This document shows, one piece after another, positions 1-7,470 of a stretch of 14,000 nt of DNA; position 1 is the first letter of the stretch, and every line of letters begins with the position of its first letter. The notes under the pieces were generated by a model, which saw nothing but the letters and a program-made list of their open reading frames with translations, was not told the DNA's origin and made no database searches. The position numbers were made by a program, and so were the translations under genes. The stretch spans positions 1 to 14,000 of the forward strand of contig CAZGRO010000031.1 of assembly GCA_964528315.1 (NCBI GenBank). The letters are read 5' to 3'. Origin of the DNA: JALHTG01 sp964528315 (GTDB lineage: Archaea > Thermoproteota > Bathyarchaeia > 40CM-2-53-6 > JALHTG01).

Positions 1-197
1 AGAGACTTGGAGGCATCTATGAACCCGCCGGCAACGGATTTCGTGTCGGTGAACTCGTCGAAGAAATCTTTTCCGCCAAGATATCCGGTTTTGATTGAGC
101 GGGGAGCGTGCCTGTCGTACTTGAAGTTGTCTAGGGTTGTCGGGTAGGCGCAAAATGTGTTTGTTTCGTGAGAGATTGTTCCGGTCGCTATTCTCAA
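1..197 (-). CDS. M81 family metallopeptidase (MlrC-like), N-terminal part, cut by window start
   Basis: The minus strand is open from a TTG at 197 to the window edge, giving 65 residues. It begins (M)RIATGTISHETNTF and continues through a PTTLDNF stretch to KSVAGGFIDASKS. M81 (microcystinase C/MlrC-like, DUF1485) proteins characteristically start with R-I-A-x-G-x-I-x-H-E-T-N-T-F and have a GGFIDA segment near residue 60, so the family call is firm although only the first tenth or so is present. Members are zinc hydrolases acting on peptides or amides; the metal ligands lie beyond this fragment and the substrate cannot be read. The frame is also open upstream of the TTG, but the family begins at this point and a TATA-like box lies about 38 bases upstream. 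The gene is separated from the dehydrogenase operon by a 210-base spacer. Confidence 0.8.
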   Translation of the reverse strand, partial: MRIATGTISHETNTFCAYPTTLDNFKYDRHAPRSIKTGYLGGKDFFDEFTDTKSVAGGFIDASKS

Positions 198-231
198 TTC
201 AAGAAACCCAAATGTCTGAAGCCGGTTTTTG

Positions 232-238
232 TATTTAA
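232..238 (-). promoter_or_regulatory. TATA-like box for the M81 gene
   Basis: TTAAATA on the minus strand is centred about 38 bases before the TTG start at 197. This would place transcription start near 209 and give a leader of roughly a dozen bases. The stretch 198-407 otherwise shows no gene on either strand. Confidence 0.45.
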
Positions 239-407
239 CGATTTGAGTTGCCCGTTCAGTGGAAACGGAACATCATTTCCTGAGTCAATCTGAATCCTGG
301 TGATTCATAGAGAAGGTTGATTTGCGGACGCGCTGGATCCTTCATGCAGCAACCTATTTTTCAAGATCTCAGACTCAGAAGATTTTGCAGGGCCACTTAT
401 TGACAAA

Positions 408-1559
408 TTACCCGCTTCGTATGTTCCTACTTTTGACGGAGTCTGCTGCCAGCTCTACTACATCGTACATCTGCACAGCTGCGCCTGTCTCGCGTATTGC
501 ATCTCCAAGATTTCTTTTGCAGAACGGGCAGGCAGAGGAAAGAACTGCCCCTCTGGCGGCTAGGGCCTCTTGCACTCTTTTCTTGGCGATGTTGAGTGAG
601 ATCTCGGGGAAGGCGCCTCTGACTCCTGCTCCTGCACCGCAACAGGTGGCTGTGTTCCTGTTTCGTTCCATTTCGATCAGCTTTATTCCAGGTATTCGGT
701 TGAGGAACTCCCTAGGCGCTTCGAATACTCCAAGGTGTCTGCCGAGGTGGCATGGATCGTGATATGTGACTGTGGTGTTCATTGGTTTGGTGAACTTGAG
801 ACTATCGATCTCCAGAAGATATTCGGCAACATGTTTCAATTCATAGCCCAGAGAGGTCCTCGTGAGTTTTGGATAGTCGTCAGCGAATGTCTTGTAGCAA
901 CCTGGGCACGAGAATACGATTGTTGACGCCTCGACTTCTTCAATCATCCGAATATTCCTTTCAAGCGTCTCCTTGCCCAGCTCTCTCATTCCTGTCCTAA
1001 ACATCACGGAACCGCAACATGCCTCCTCAGGCATGATGGTGAAGTCAATCTTGGCCGCGCTCAGAAGAGCGATGCTTGATGCAGCCACTTCAGGTAGTCT
1101 GAAGGCTGAGGTGCAGCCAACAAAATACAGTATATCAGCCCTTTTTGGCAGATTCAGAGATTGAGGAACCCATGTGAAGCGTTTTTGCGGTTGTTCACCG
1201 TAAGGGTTATTGCACCTCTTTGTGGCTTCTGCGAAGTCGAGGTGAATTCTTGGATGGCAGTTGTTTTCAACAAAGCGAGCCCTGGTGGCCATTATTGCCT
1301 CAACGGTCTTGACTCCTGGCGGGCATCGCCATAGGCAGTAGCCGCAGAGAGTGCAGTTATAGATCCTGTTCATGAGGTAGTCGTTGGTTTGGATCTCCTT
1401 ATCGATCAGGGCCTTGATGTTCTGCATTCTGCCTCTCGGGCTATTGGATTCGAATGCCATGTATTCCTGCACGGGGCATAGGGCTACGCAGAAACCGCAC
1501 CTCATACACTTCTGAACTTCTTCTCTAAAATCGTCAATCGAAGCATAGTTGGCAGGCAT
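408..1559 (-). CDS. glcF: Fe-S oxidoreductase subunit of a 2-hydroxyacid dehydrogenase (GlcF/HdrD-like)
   Basis: This 383-residue soluble protein should carry electrons from the flavoprotein encoded just upstream. Two ferredoxin-type [4Fe-4S] motifs lie at the N-terminus: C18-x2-C21-x2-C24-x3-C28-P and C69-x2-C72-x2-C75-x3-C79-P. Two complete CCG domains follow, with C149, C181-C182-G and C218-x2-C221, then C270, C306-C307-G and C344-x2-C347. This order is that of GlcF, LutA and HdrD, and the length is normal. The ATG at 1557-1559 follows the flavoprotein stop by one base. An AAGGAGAG Shine-Dalgarno (1566-1573) sits inside the end of the upstream gene, so the two are co-translated. Glycolate and D-lactate systems share this layout, so the substrate is not decided. 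The electron acceptor (quinone, Etf or heterodisulfide-type partner) is not visible either. Confidence 0.9.
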   Translation of the reverse strand: MPANYASIDDFREEVQKCMRCGFCVALCPVQEYMAFESNSPRGRMQNIKALIDKEIQTNDYLMNRIYNCTLCGYCLWRCPPGVKTVEAIMATRARFVENNCHPRIHLDFAEATKRCNNPYGEQPQKRFTWVPQSLNLPKRADILYFVGCTSAFRLPEVAASSIALLSAAKIDFTIMPEEACCGSVMFRTGMRELGKETLERNIRMIEEVEASTIVFSCPGCYKTFADDYPKLTRTSLGYELKHVAEYLLEIDSLKFTKPMNTTVTYHDPCHLGRHLGVFEAPREFLNRIPGIKLIEMERNRNTATCCGAGAGVRGAFPEISLNIAKKRVQEALAARGAVLSSACPFCKRNLGDAIRETGAAVQMYDVVELAADSVKSRNIRSG

Positions 1560-1560
1560 G

Positions 1561-2985
1561 CTATTCTCTCCTTATTGGATAGGGGCCTCCCTTTCCCTTT
1601 CCCGGGTTCAGAATCAGATTCGGATCGAACAGCTTCTTTATCTCCCTCATCCATTTGAGAGAGGTCGGATGCTCCTTTTCCATGAATGTTGCTCTGATCA
1701 GACCGATACCGTGCTCAGCGGTGATACTTCCTCCTATCGGAAGAACGATTTGATTGTAGAGAATATCTAGTGCCTTGAAGAAGGCGTTGCTCTGTTCTTC
1801 GATACGTTCATCGTATAGAAAGGTAGGGTGCATGTTCCCATCGCCGATATGCCCGAAATTGCCCAACTCAAATCCTGTCACCCCTAGATGCCCAGGTATC
1901 TCCTCAATCTTCACTGCTGTCTCAGGAAGCTTCGCAGGAGGAACGGTGCAGTCTTCCATCGAGGTTGTTGGCCTGATCCTTGCCAAAGCGGGTAATGCAG
2001 CTTTCCTCGCCGAGATGAACTTCTCTCTATACGCCTCGTCAGTTGTCTTCTCAAAATGCTCGGGTTTCTCCTCTTGACATATCCCGATGCACTTGTCGAG
2101 GCTTGAAGCCACTGAGCCCTCTGTGTCCCCGCCGATATCGATCATCATGAAGTTCCCCCTTGGGAAATCTCTTATTCCGGCGTACTGAAAGGCAACTTCC
2201 ATTGTCTTCTGGTTCATGAATTCAATCATCTCAGGGATTATTCCAGTTCGCTTAATCTTCATCGCCGACCGCACCAAACTGTCAACAGAACTGTAGCTGA
2301 AGACCCCTGTGGCGTAGTATTTCGGCAAAGGAAGTATCTTCAGACATATCTTCGTGAAGACCCCAAGGGACCCTTCAGAACCGACAAATAGACGTGTCAG
2401 ATCGAATCCTGAAACAGACTTCAATGTCTTAGATCCGGTGCTAATGACTTCTCCAGTCCCAAGTACGGCTTCAAGCCAGAGAACAAAAACGCGAGTCGAA
2501 CCATACTTCATGGCCTTGTTTCCAGCTGAATCATTGGCCACCATTCCACCAATCGTACAAGCAGGACTGCTGGCGGGATCGGGTGGAAAGAAAAATCCGT
2601 ATTTCAGCAGTTCATCATTAAGGGTGTCACACACCACACCAGGTTCAACGACAACGATCTGATCATCGATATCGACCGAAAGCATTCTACTCATTCGATA
2701 CATGTCTAGGATAATTCCGCCGACAACAGGTAATGCTGAACCTGCCGCGCCGGTTCCGGCACCTCGAGGAGTCACTGGAATGCTCTCCCTGCAAGCTAGC
2801 TTGAGAACAGCGGCAACTTGCTCCGTGGTAGCTGGTCTGACTACTACATCAGGTCTGTGTTTGAATGGGGATGAGTCTCGCATGTAGCAGATGACTTCTT
2901 CGGTTCTCGTGGTGACGTTTTCAGATCCTACGATCCTTTCCAGCTCTTTGAGGACTGAGTCTGTAGCTTGACGATATCGAGGCAT
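1561..2985 (-). CDS. glcD: FAD-linked 2-hydroxyacid dehydrogenase (GlcD/D-lactate dehydrogenase type)
   Basis: This flavoprotein oxidises a 2-hydroxyacid such as glycolate or D-lactate and hands electrons to the adjacent Fe-S subunit. Counting from a TTG at 2997 (478 residues), the PCMH-type FAD domain spans about 45-225, with RGAGTG (79-84), PPDPASS (138-144), GGMVANDSAGN (150-160) and GSEGSLG (206-212). The C-terminal FAD-oxidase domain has the metal/substrate motif GHIGDGNMH (382-390), EHGIG (428-432) and the usual LFDPNLILNPGK end. I place the start at ATG 2985, preceded by a weak GGATGGT, because a TATA-like box at 3019-3025 would put transcription start at or just inside the TTG. The TTG form is four residues longer and remains possible. 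The gene is first in a two-gene operon and divergent from the glycosyltransferase. Confidence 0.92.
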   Translation of the reverse strand: MPRYRQATDSVLKELERIVGSENVTTRTEEVICYMRDSSPFKHRPDVVVRPATTEQVAAVLKLACRESIPVTPRGAGTGAAGSALPVVGGIILDMYRMSRMLSVDIDDQIVVVEPGVVCDTLNDELLKYGFFFPPDPASSPACTIGGMVANDSAGNKAMKYGSTRVFVLWLEAVLGTGEVISTGSKTLKSVSGFDLTRLFVGSEGSLGVFTKICLKILPLPKYYATGVFSYSSVDSLVRSAMKIKRTGIIPEMIEFMNQKTMEVAFQYAGIRDFPRGNFMMIDIGGDTEGSVASSLDKCIGICQEEKPEHFEKTTDEAYREKFISARKAALPALARIRPTTSMEDCTVPPAKLPETAVKIEEIPGHLGVTGFELGNFGHIGDGNMHPTFLYDERIEEQSNAFFKALDILYNQIVLPIGGSITAEHGIGLIRATFMEKEHPTSLKWMREIKKLFDPNLILNPGKGKGGPYPIRRE

Positions 2986-3018
2986 GTGACCATCCAACAG
3001 TGAATATTCTGGATGACG

Positions 3019-3025
3019 CTAAAAA
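3019..3025 (-). promoter_or_regulatory. Weak TATA-like box for the glcD-glcF operon
   Basis: TTTTTAG on the minus strand is centred about 25 bases before 2997 and implies a nearly leaderless mRNA. It is the best candidate in the 2998-3164 divergent spacer for this direction, but it lacks a clear purine-rich BRE. Confidence 0.3.
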
Positions 3026-3126
3026 GGAGTAACTACCACAACGGAGATTGGCTGGCAGTTCAAGTTGGAAGGGGCGCAGACTGCGCTATCATGCAAGATA
3101 GAATACCTGCTAGGGAACGCATTGTG

Positions 3127-3134
3127 TTATATAG
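3127..3134 (+). promoter_or_regulatory. TATA box for the GT87-like gene
   Basis: TTATATAG lies about 35 bases before the TTG start at 3165. A GAGG at 3157-3160 just before the TTG acts as a short Shine-Dalgarno. In-frame ATG and GTG codons nearby run straight into stops, which supports the TTG. Confidence 0.6.
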
Positions 3135-3164
3135 GTTTCAGAGGGCAATCGTATGTGAGGACTG

Positions 3165-4355
3165 TTGACTGAGAAACAAGCGGAGCCAAGAATACCAAAG
3201 GATCTGGCTGAGGTTCTTCTGGTCGCCGGGCTTATCCTTGCCTTCGGGTTTTGGGAGCATTTTCCTCCTGTGAACCCGAATCACTATACCGACATAGCGA
3301 GCATATTCTGGAGGGAGGGCATAGGAAAGGGCCGCCATGGAATACCGTACTATGATTATGTTTTCGAGTATCCAGTAGTCGTCGGTTTCTTCACATACTT
3401 CACTTCATACTTCGGTAGAAGTATGTCGAACGATTTCAGCATCTCAATGGCGTTCTACAGTGTGGCGATGAATCTTGTCATCATCGCCTTCGCGTTGGGG
3501 ACGGTGGTTGTGATCTACAAGCTGTGCGAACTTATCGGCACAGATAAGAAGAGAATTCTTCCCTACTTTCTTGTCACGCTTTCTTTCATTATGTTCACGA
3601 TATACAACTGGGACATATTTGCAATCTTCTTCTCATCTCTCTCGATCTACTTCTATCTTCTTGGCAAGAAGCGTCACTCTGCCATAAGCCTGGGGCTTGG
3701 GATTGCCTCGAAAATCTACCCTTGCGTGCTCGGGCCGATCTTTCTGCTTGAGGAGAAAACCTGGAAGGAGAGGGTGACCTTCTTCGCTATTGCTGCCGGC
3801 GTCTTCGCTGTTCTGAACGCGCCCTTCATGATCTTGAAGTATGATGTGTGGTGGGGCACATGGCGTCACCACATGACTTGGGGGCTGGAGAACTCCTGGT
3901 TAATCTACGTCTTCGAGCAGATGGATATGAGTGCGCACTACGCTAGCCTAGCTGTTCTCCTCTACCTAGTGTATAAGGGAATAGCTGGAACGTGGAAGAG
4001 GAGCTATGATTCACAGGCCTCAAGGATCATTGAACGATCTTTCCTTATGTGTTTGGCGTGGCTGATAGGATCCTACGTTTGTCCGCCGCAGATGGCGCTT
4101 ATGATTCTGCCATTTCTCGTCTTAATGCCACTGGCGCCGCTTTGGCTTCTCTATCTAGCAGAGGTCTTCAATGCGCTAATAATAGTGCTCTGGTTCACTC
4201 CTCAACTGAACCTCGGCAATCCATTGATCGCAAGCAGCCCGGTCCAAGCCTTCTCTGCAATGAGACAGTTCATATGGCTCGTGTTCTTCCTACGCGTGCT
4301 GTACCCCGGGAAGCTGAGGTTCTGGACTGAGGATCTGTTCAAAAGGATCAGATGA
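3165..4355 (+). CDS. GT-C fold membrane mannosyltransferase, GT87/DUF2029-like
   Basis: This 396-residue polytopic membrane protein has about ten hydrophobic segments from residue 15 onward and a basic C-terminal end. The first extracellular loop has VNPNHYTDI (36-44) followed by PYYDYVFEYPVVVGFF (61-76). This matches the D...G.PYYD..FEYPP pattern of GT87 (PimE/DUF2029-type) enzymes, in which an early loop Asp is catalytic. A KIYP motif near residue 185 is also typical. Such enzymes transfer mannose from polyprenyl-phosphate-mannose on the outer face of the membrane to a glycolipid or glycan. It is transcribed from its own TATA box, divergently from the dehydrogenase operon, and heads a block containing a surface protein and a PMT-type transferase. 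The GT-C class is secure; acceptor and sugar are inference. Confidence 0.78.
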   Translation: MTEKQAEPRIPKDLAEVLLVAGLILAFGFWEHFPPVNPNHYTDIASIFWREGIGKGRHGIPYYDYVFEYPVVVGFFTYFTSYFGRSMSNDFSISMAFYSVAMNLVIIAFALGTVVVIYKLCELIGTDKKRILPYFLVTLSFIMFTIYNWDIFAIFFSSLSIYFYLLGKKRHSAISLGLGIASKIYPCVLGPIFLLEEKTWKERVTFFAIAAGVFAVLNAPFMILKYDVWWGTWRHHMTWGLENSWLIYVFEQMDMSAHYASLAVLLYLVYKGIAGTWKRSYDSQASRIIERSFLMCLAWLIGSYVCPPQMALMILPFLVLMPLAPLWLLYLAEVFNALIIVLWFTPQLNLGNPLIASSPVQAFSAMRQFIWLVFFLRVLYPGKLRFWTEDLFKRIR

Positions 4356-4380
4356 TGCGCCTCTTGAGGTTTCGAATCTC

Positions 4381-4387
4381 TTATATC
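4381..4387 (+). promoter_or_regulatory. TATA box for the small anchored surface protein
   Basis: TTATATC lies about 30 bases before TTG 4414 and 39 before ATG 4423, so the mRNA would have almost no leader. This suggests independent transcription despite the short 58-base spacer after the upstream gene. Confidence 0.55.
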
Positions 4388-4413
4388 AGCTCCCCGGACC
4401 TATACGCAACCAG

Positions 4414-5019
4414 TTGAGATTGATGAAACGTCACACGGGTTCCAGCGCAATAGTCACCTTGTTCCTGCCCCTTCTTCTGTTCACCTCATGTTACGCGCAA
4501 GCCGCTGAGCTGTCGGTGGCTTGGAAGTGGAATGATGGAAATACGCTTCCTCAAGGACGTGAATCCTCATCGGTGAGCATAACTGTCTCAAACACGGGAG
4601 CAAAGCAATTGAGACTTGAGTTCGTTGGACTACACTTCGCCTGGATGCCTAATGACACATACACCTATGGAGGAGGAAGCGAGAAGACAAACATACTCAG
4701 CCCGGGCCAAAGCGTAACCTACACAATTCCCTTCGGCATGCCAAAGAACCTGGCCACGGGTTCCTACAAATGCTTCGCCGCCGTCATCTACCATGTCGCA
4801 AATGACAGCTCATGGACAAAGGTGCAAAGCGCACATCCCGCACCGCAGAACCTAGAAATCGTCCCAATCATGGTCGTGACAATCACATCGACAACGACTC
4901 TTACTCAGCCTGCTGATTGGACGGTGGATTTCGCAGTGCTGTTGGCCTTCACGATCATAGGCTTGGGTTTGCTTGCAACATTCAGATCGATGCGAAGAAA
5001 GGATAGGGATTCAGGTTAG
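4414..5019 (+). CDS. Small secreted, C-terminally membrane-anchored Ig-like protein
   Basis: I do not recognise a named family. The 201-residue product has a Sec-type signal peptide (basic MKRH, hydrophobic 12-26, probable cleavage after AQA at 28-30). A beta-rich domain of about 120 residues resembles CARDB/Ig-like folds: alternating strands, SVSITVSNTGAKQL near 53-66 and a GQSVTYTIPF stretch near 98-107. A Ser/Thr-rich linker (155-166), a single transmembrane helix (171-190) and a basic RSMRRK tail follow, so the domain lies outside the cell. N-glycosylation sequons NDT (80) and NDS (130) are present. TTG 4414 gives MRLMKRH; ATG 4423 gives MKRH and is equally plausible. It sits between two GT-C glycosyltransferases and may be a substrate or partner of that system. 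Confidence 0.72.
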   Translation: MRLMKRHTGSSAIVTLFLPLLLFTSCYAQAAELSVAWKWNDGNTLPQGRESSSVSITVSNTGAKQLRLEFVGLHFAWMPNDTYTYGGGSEKTNILSPGQSVTYTIPFGMPKNLATGSYKCFAAVIYHVANDSSWTKVQSAHPAPQNLEIVPIMVVTITSTTTLTQPADWTVDFAVLLAFTIIGLGLLATFRSMRRKDRDSG

Positions 5020-5041
5020 AGGCGGAGTAGACTGGGGGTGA

Positions 5042-6366
5042 ATAGAGATCAAGATCAACCTAGGGCTATCGGGCAAGAGCCTCACCCTCGACCTAGATCT
5101 GAAAGACCAATACGACAAGGCCTTTCTGTACCTGCTCCTTGCAAGTCTTGTTCTGAGGGTCGCTTGGCTGGATTCGCCACCGGGCAGCCTAATCTTCGAC
5201 GAGAGATAGCCTAGTCGGCTATCCGTCAATGGTACTATGTTAACGCTGCCCGAAACATCCTAGGTTTACCTCAGAGCATTGGAGGGGAGGGTAAACCTCC
5301 TTACCCTGACGCCACACCCGGCTTCGACCCGAACAAGGAACATCCGCCTCTCGCGAAACTGATAATGGCGCTTTCAATGCGTCTGATAGGCAACAATGGA
5401 TACGGGTTCAGGATTCCGAGCGTCATTTTCGGAACACTCTCAATCCTGTTCTTCTATCTTGTGTTGAAGAGAGTCAGTCGCGACAAGCTTCTTTCGCTCA
5501 TAGCCACCTTCCTCTTCAGCTTCGACAACCTTGTATTCGTCCACAGTCGCATCGCAACCTTGGACATATCGGTCCTGTTCTTCATGATACTTGGATTCTA
5601 CTGGTACCTTGGAGGCAGAATGGTGTTCAGCGGAATCGCATTCGCGCTGTCAACACTATGCAAGATCGGCGGACTCTACGGGATATTGGCGGTGGCCATC
5701 TATCACCTGGGGAAGGTGCTTCTCACCAAGAAAGACAACCATGAACAAACATCGCTCTTGCGGAAGTTTGATGATCTGGAGCGGCTCGTGATTGCGTATG
5801 GTCTCAGCTTCTTCGGGCTGCTCTTCGTAATGGACAGGTTTTGGGTAGGATACCCCAGCCCCGTGGAGCATCTGAGCTTCATTCTCAGCTACACCAAGGC
5901 CTTGGTGGCGCCTTATCCAACCGGCATCCAAAGCTACCCGTGGCAATGGCTCCTGAACCAGGTCCAAATCCCATACCTAAAGGTGGATGTGAACAAGATG
6001 GTTGAAGGTGCGGTTGTGGGAAGCTACACCTCGATACACTTCAACGGTGCCATGAACCCGCTGATAGTCTACCTGACCTTGCCTTCTGTGCTGTACGCGG
6101 GATACCTGTTCTACTCCAAAAGAGACGATCTTTCGCTGTTCGCGATTGCGTGGTTCGCGGGAACCTATCTCCCATTCATCCCGATGGCTCTTCTATTGAA
6201 CAGGATCATGTACCTGTTCTACTTCCTAAACACAATCCCAGGCGTCTGCATGGCCATAAGCGCAATGGCTTTGGATCAGAGACCTCCGAAAATAGTGATG
6301 GGCCTGTATCTGCTCGCCGTCATCGCCCTCTTCGTAATGATGTTCCCATTCAAATCCGTGCCATAA
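5042..6366 (+). CDS. PMT-family (GT39) protein mannosyltransferase, interrupted by a 26-nt BHB intron; exons 5042-5203 and 5230-6366
   Basis: The spliced product of about 432 residues is a polytopic dolichyl-phosphate-mannose-protein mannosyltransferase. Exon 1 encodes a cytosolic lead, TM1 (about 27-43) and LDSPPGSLIFDE (43-54). Exon 2 resumes with WYYVNAARNILG, FDPNKEHPPLAKL (86-98), then FDNLVFVHSRIATLDI and further TM helices. The early-loop D53-E54 pair, the HPPLAKL motif and the SRIATLD motif are the hallmarks of GT39; the Asp is catalytic. Without intron removal the frame stops at TAG 5207-5209 just after FDE, and only the part from internal ATG 5365 (residue 100) would be callable, lacking the catalytic loop. 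The start is a problem: an in-frame TGA lies at 5039-5041 and no ATG, GTG or TTG follows. I begin at ATA 5042. CTG 5099, or GTG 5038 with one base too many, are alternatives. It follows the surface protein by about 20 bases and may be co-transcribed. Confidence 0.8.
5204..5229 (+). other. Candidate archaeal BHB intron (26 nt) in the PMT gene
   Basis: The central helix is GACG (5198-5201) with CGTC (5224-5227), 4 bp. The 5' bulge is A-G-A (5202-5204) and the 3' bulge is A-A-T (5228-5230), each 3 nt. The intron stem is GATAGCC (5205-5211) with GGCTATC (5217-5223), 7 perfect bp, closed by a 5-nt loop. The outer helix is weak (C5197-G5231, U5196-G5232). The archaeal splicing endonuclease cuts after the second base of each bulge, so after 5203 and after 5229. 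That removes exactly 26 nt, leaves GAG-TGG in frame and rebuilds the FDE-x-YY motif. The helix, bulges and frame are read directly; splicing itself is inferred. Confidence 0.8.
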
Positions 6367-6401
6367 CAGATCCAGAGAACAAGTGCTGCCAGTCCGACCC
6401 G

Positions 6402-7007
6402 TCACAGCTCCAACGCCATAACAACTTCATCCACACACAGATCCCCTTTGCGTATGGCTTTCGGCATTCTTCCCACCTCTCGAAATCCAACCTTCTCACA
6501 GACATGCCTCGCGCGAAGGTTCGTCTCAAAGACGCTCGCGCACAGAAGCCTAAGGCCAGCCCTCCTCGACTCCTCGATGAGAAGTCGTATCAGCTCTGTT
6601 CCGATCCCAACATCCCGAAAACCGTCTTTAATCGCTATCGCCATTCCGCCAACATGGCTTCTCCTGCCTGTTGCCTTACGGATCTCCGAGTTCGCAATCA
6701 ACTTCCCACCAACCTCCCCCACGATGCAGATCGCAGAACCTTTCTCTAAGTCTGCAAGCAACCTCCCAAGCCAATCTGCTTCCGCCTCACGACTCCGTCT
6801 ATCCTCAACCGGAACCTCCGCACCCTCATCAACAAGCGAATTGATGAACCCGAGAAAGTCATCGAGATCGTCCATGCTTGGAGCCCGAAACGTTACACTT
6901 CGTCCATCTATTGACTGAAATCTGCGGTAGATCTTCTCCATTCCCCACTCATCCCGTGGACTCTCTCGACAGAGAACTGCTCCGATCTGCGAGTTGAGGC
7001 TTTTCAT
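6402..7007 (-). CDS. GNAT family N-acetyltransferase
   Basis: This 201-residue soluble acetyltransferase uses acetyl-CoA. Motif A is clear: a beta strand GGMAIAIKDGFR, then the pyrophosphate-binding R-D-V-G-I-G and the helix TELIRLLIEESRRAG (about 120-152). It is followed by the LLCASVFETNLRARHVCEKVGFREVGR segment (motif B), in which N-x-x-A-R-x-x-x-E-K-x-G-F is typical of RimI/RimJ-like members. The acceptor cannot be predicted. The GNAT fold proper starts near residue 35, so ATG 6941 (residue 23, MEKIYRRF) is a reasonable alternative start; I keep ATG 7005-7007. It lies 57 bases after the DUF35 gene on the same strand and could be read through from it, and converges with the PMT gene across 35 bases. 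Confidence 0.85.
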   Translation of the reverse strand: MKSLNSQIGAVLCRESPRDEWGMEKIYRRFQSIDGRSVTFRAPSMDDLDDFLGFINSLVDEGAEVPVEDRRSREAEADWLGRLLADLEKGSAICIVGEVGGKLIANSEIRKATGRRSHVGGMAIAIKDGFRDVGIGTELIRLLIEESRRAGLRLLCASVFETNLRARHVCEKVGFREVGRMPKAIRKGDLCVDEVVMALEL

Positions 7008-7064
7008 CTAGCCCCTAATACATTTCCCGTGCTTGAATTCGATTTGCTGGCGGTTATGCGTCTT

Positions 7065-7469
7065 TCAGAGAACGTCAGCTTTCACGAAATGGTATCTGGT
7101 CCAAGACGGCCAATTCCCTGGACAAGGCTCATCGAAAGCCACCTTCAGTGCCAATCCGATCTTGAGCTCTTTCTCCGGTACGCGAATCATGGCAGGGAGT
7201 CTAGGTCCTTCAGCAAGCTCCACGATTCCTACCGTGTAGGGCACAAGAGCCTGAAATGCGGTAGGAGTGACCTGAATGACTGAGTAGGTGAGGAGGGTTC
7301 CCGTTCCTTTAAGCTGCGTCCATTCCATCTCGGCTGAATTGCATTTCGAACAACGCGGCCTCGGAGGAGAGGAGACCTCTCCGCAACGTTTGCATCTTAT
7401 GCCCATCAGCTTTTTCTGAGCACAGAACTGATAGAAGCTCTCAATCGTTGGAGCAGGCTCGCAACTCAT
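7065..7469 (-). CDS. DUF35 Zn-ribbon/OB-fold protein, acyl-CoA-binding partner of thiolase
   Basis: Starting at ATG 7467-7469, 134 residues. The rubredoxin-like zinc ribbon uses C26-x2-C29 and C40-x2-C43 (family PF12172). The OB-fold half (PF01796) covers about 50-125, with KGTGTLLTYSVIQVTP and a VELAEGPRLPAMI strand pair. In Archaea the DUF35 protein bridges acetoacetyl-CoA thiolase and HMG-CoA synthase and holds the shared CoA substrate; other DUF35 proteins pair with thiolases in acyl-CoA breakdown. The start follows the thiolase stop as TGA-G-ATG, so the genes are translationally coupled. A longer reading from 7526 overlaps the thiolase and is unlikely. Confidence 0.88.
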   Translation of the reverse strand: MSCEPAPTIESFYQFCAQKKLMGIRCKRCGEVSSPPRPRCSKCNSAEMEWTQLKGTGTLLTYSVIQVTPTAFQALVPYTVGIVELAEGPRLPAMIRVPEKELKIGLALKVAFDEPCPGNWPSWTRYHFVKADVL

Positions 7470-7470
7470 C

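Noticed and set aside
322..762. Forward open frame of 146 residues
   Set aside because: It lies mostly antisense to the GlcF-like gene, has low-complexity Ser/Arg composition and no family motif or promoter.
5204..5229. Reading the PMT interruption as a simple frameshift pseudogene
   Set aside because: The inserted bases form a perfect BHB with the canonical 4-bp helix and 3-nt bulges, and the canonical cuts restore both frame and motif; the rest of the gene (379 codons) is intact. The missing start codon keeps this alternative alive, so it is listed as the refuting case.
6150..6749. Forward frame of 199 residues spanning the PMT end and the GNAT gene
   Set aside because: It shadows two well-supported genes in other frames and shows no domain.
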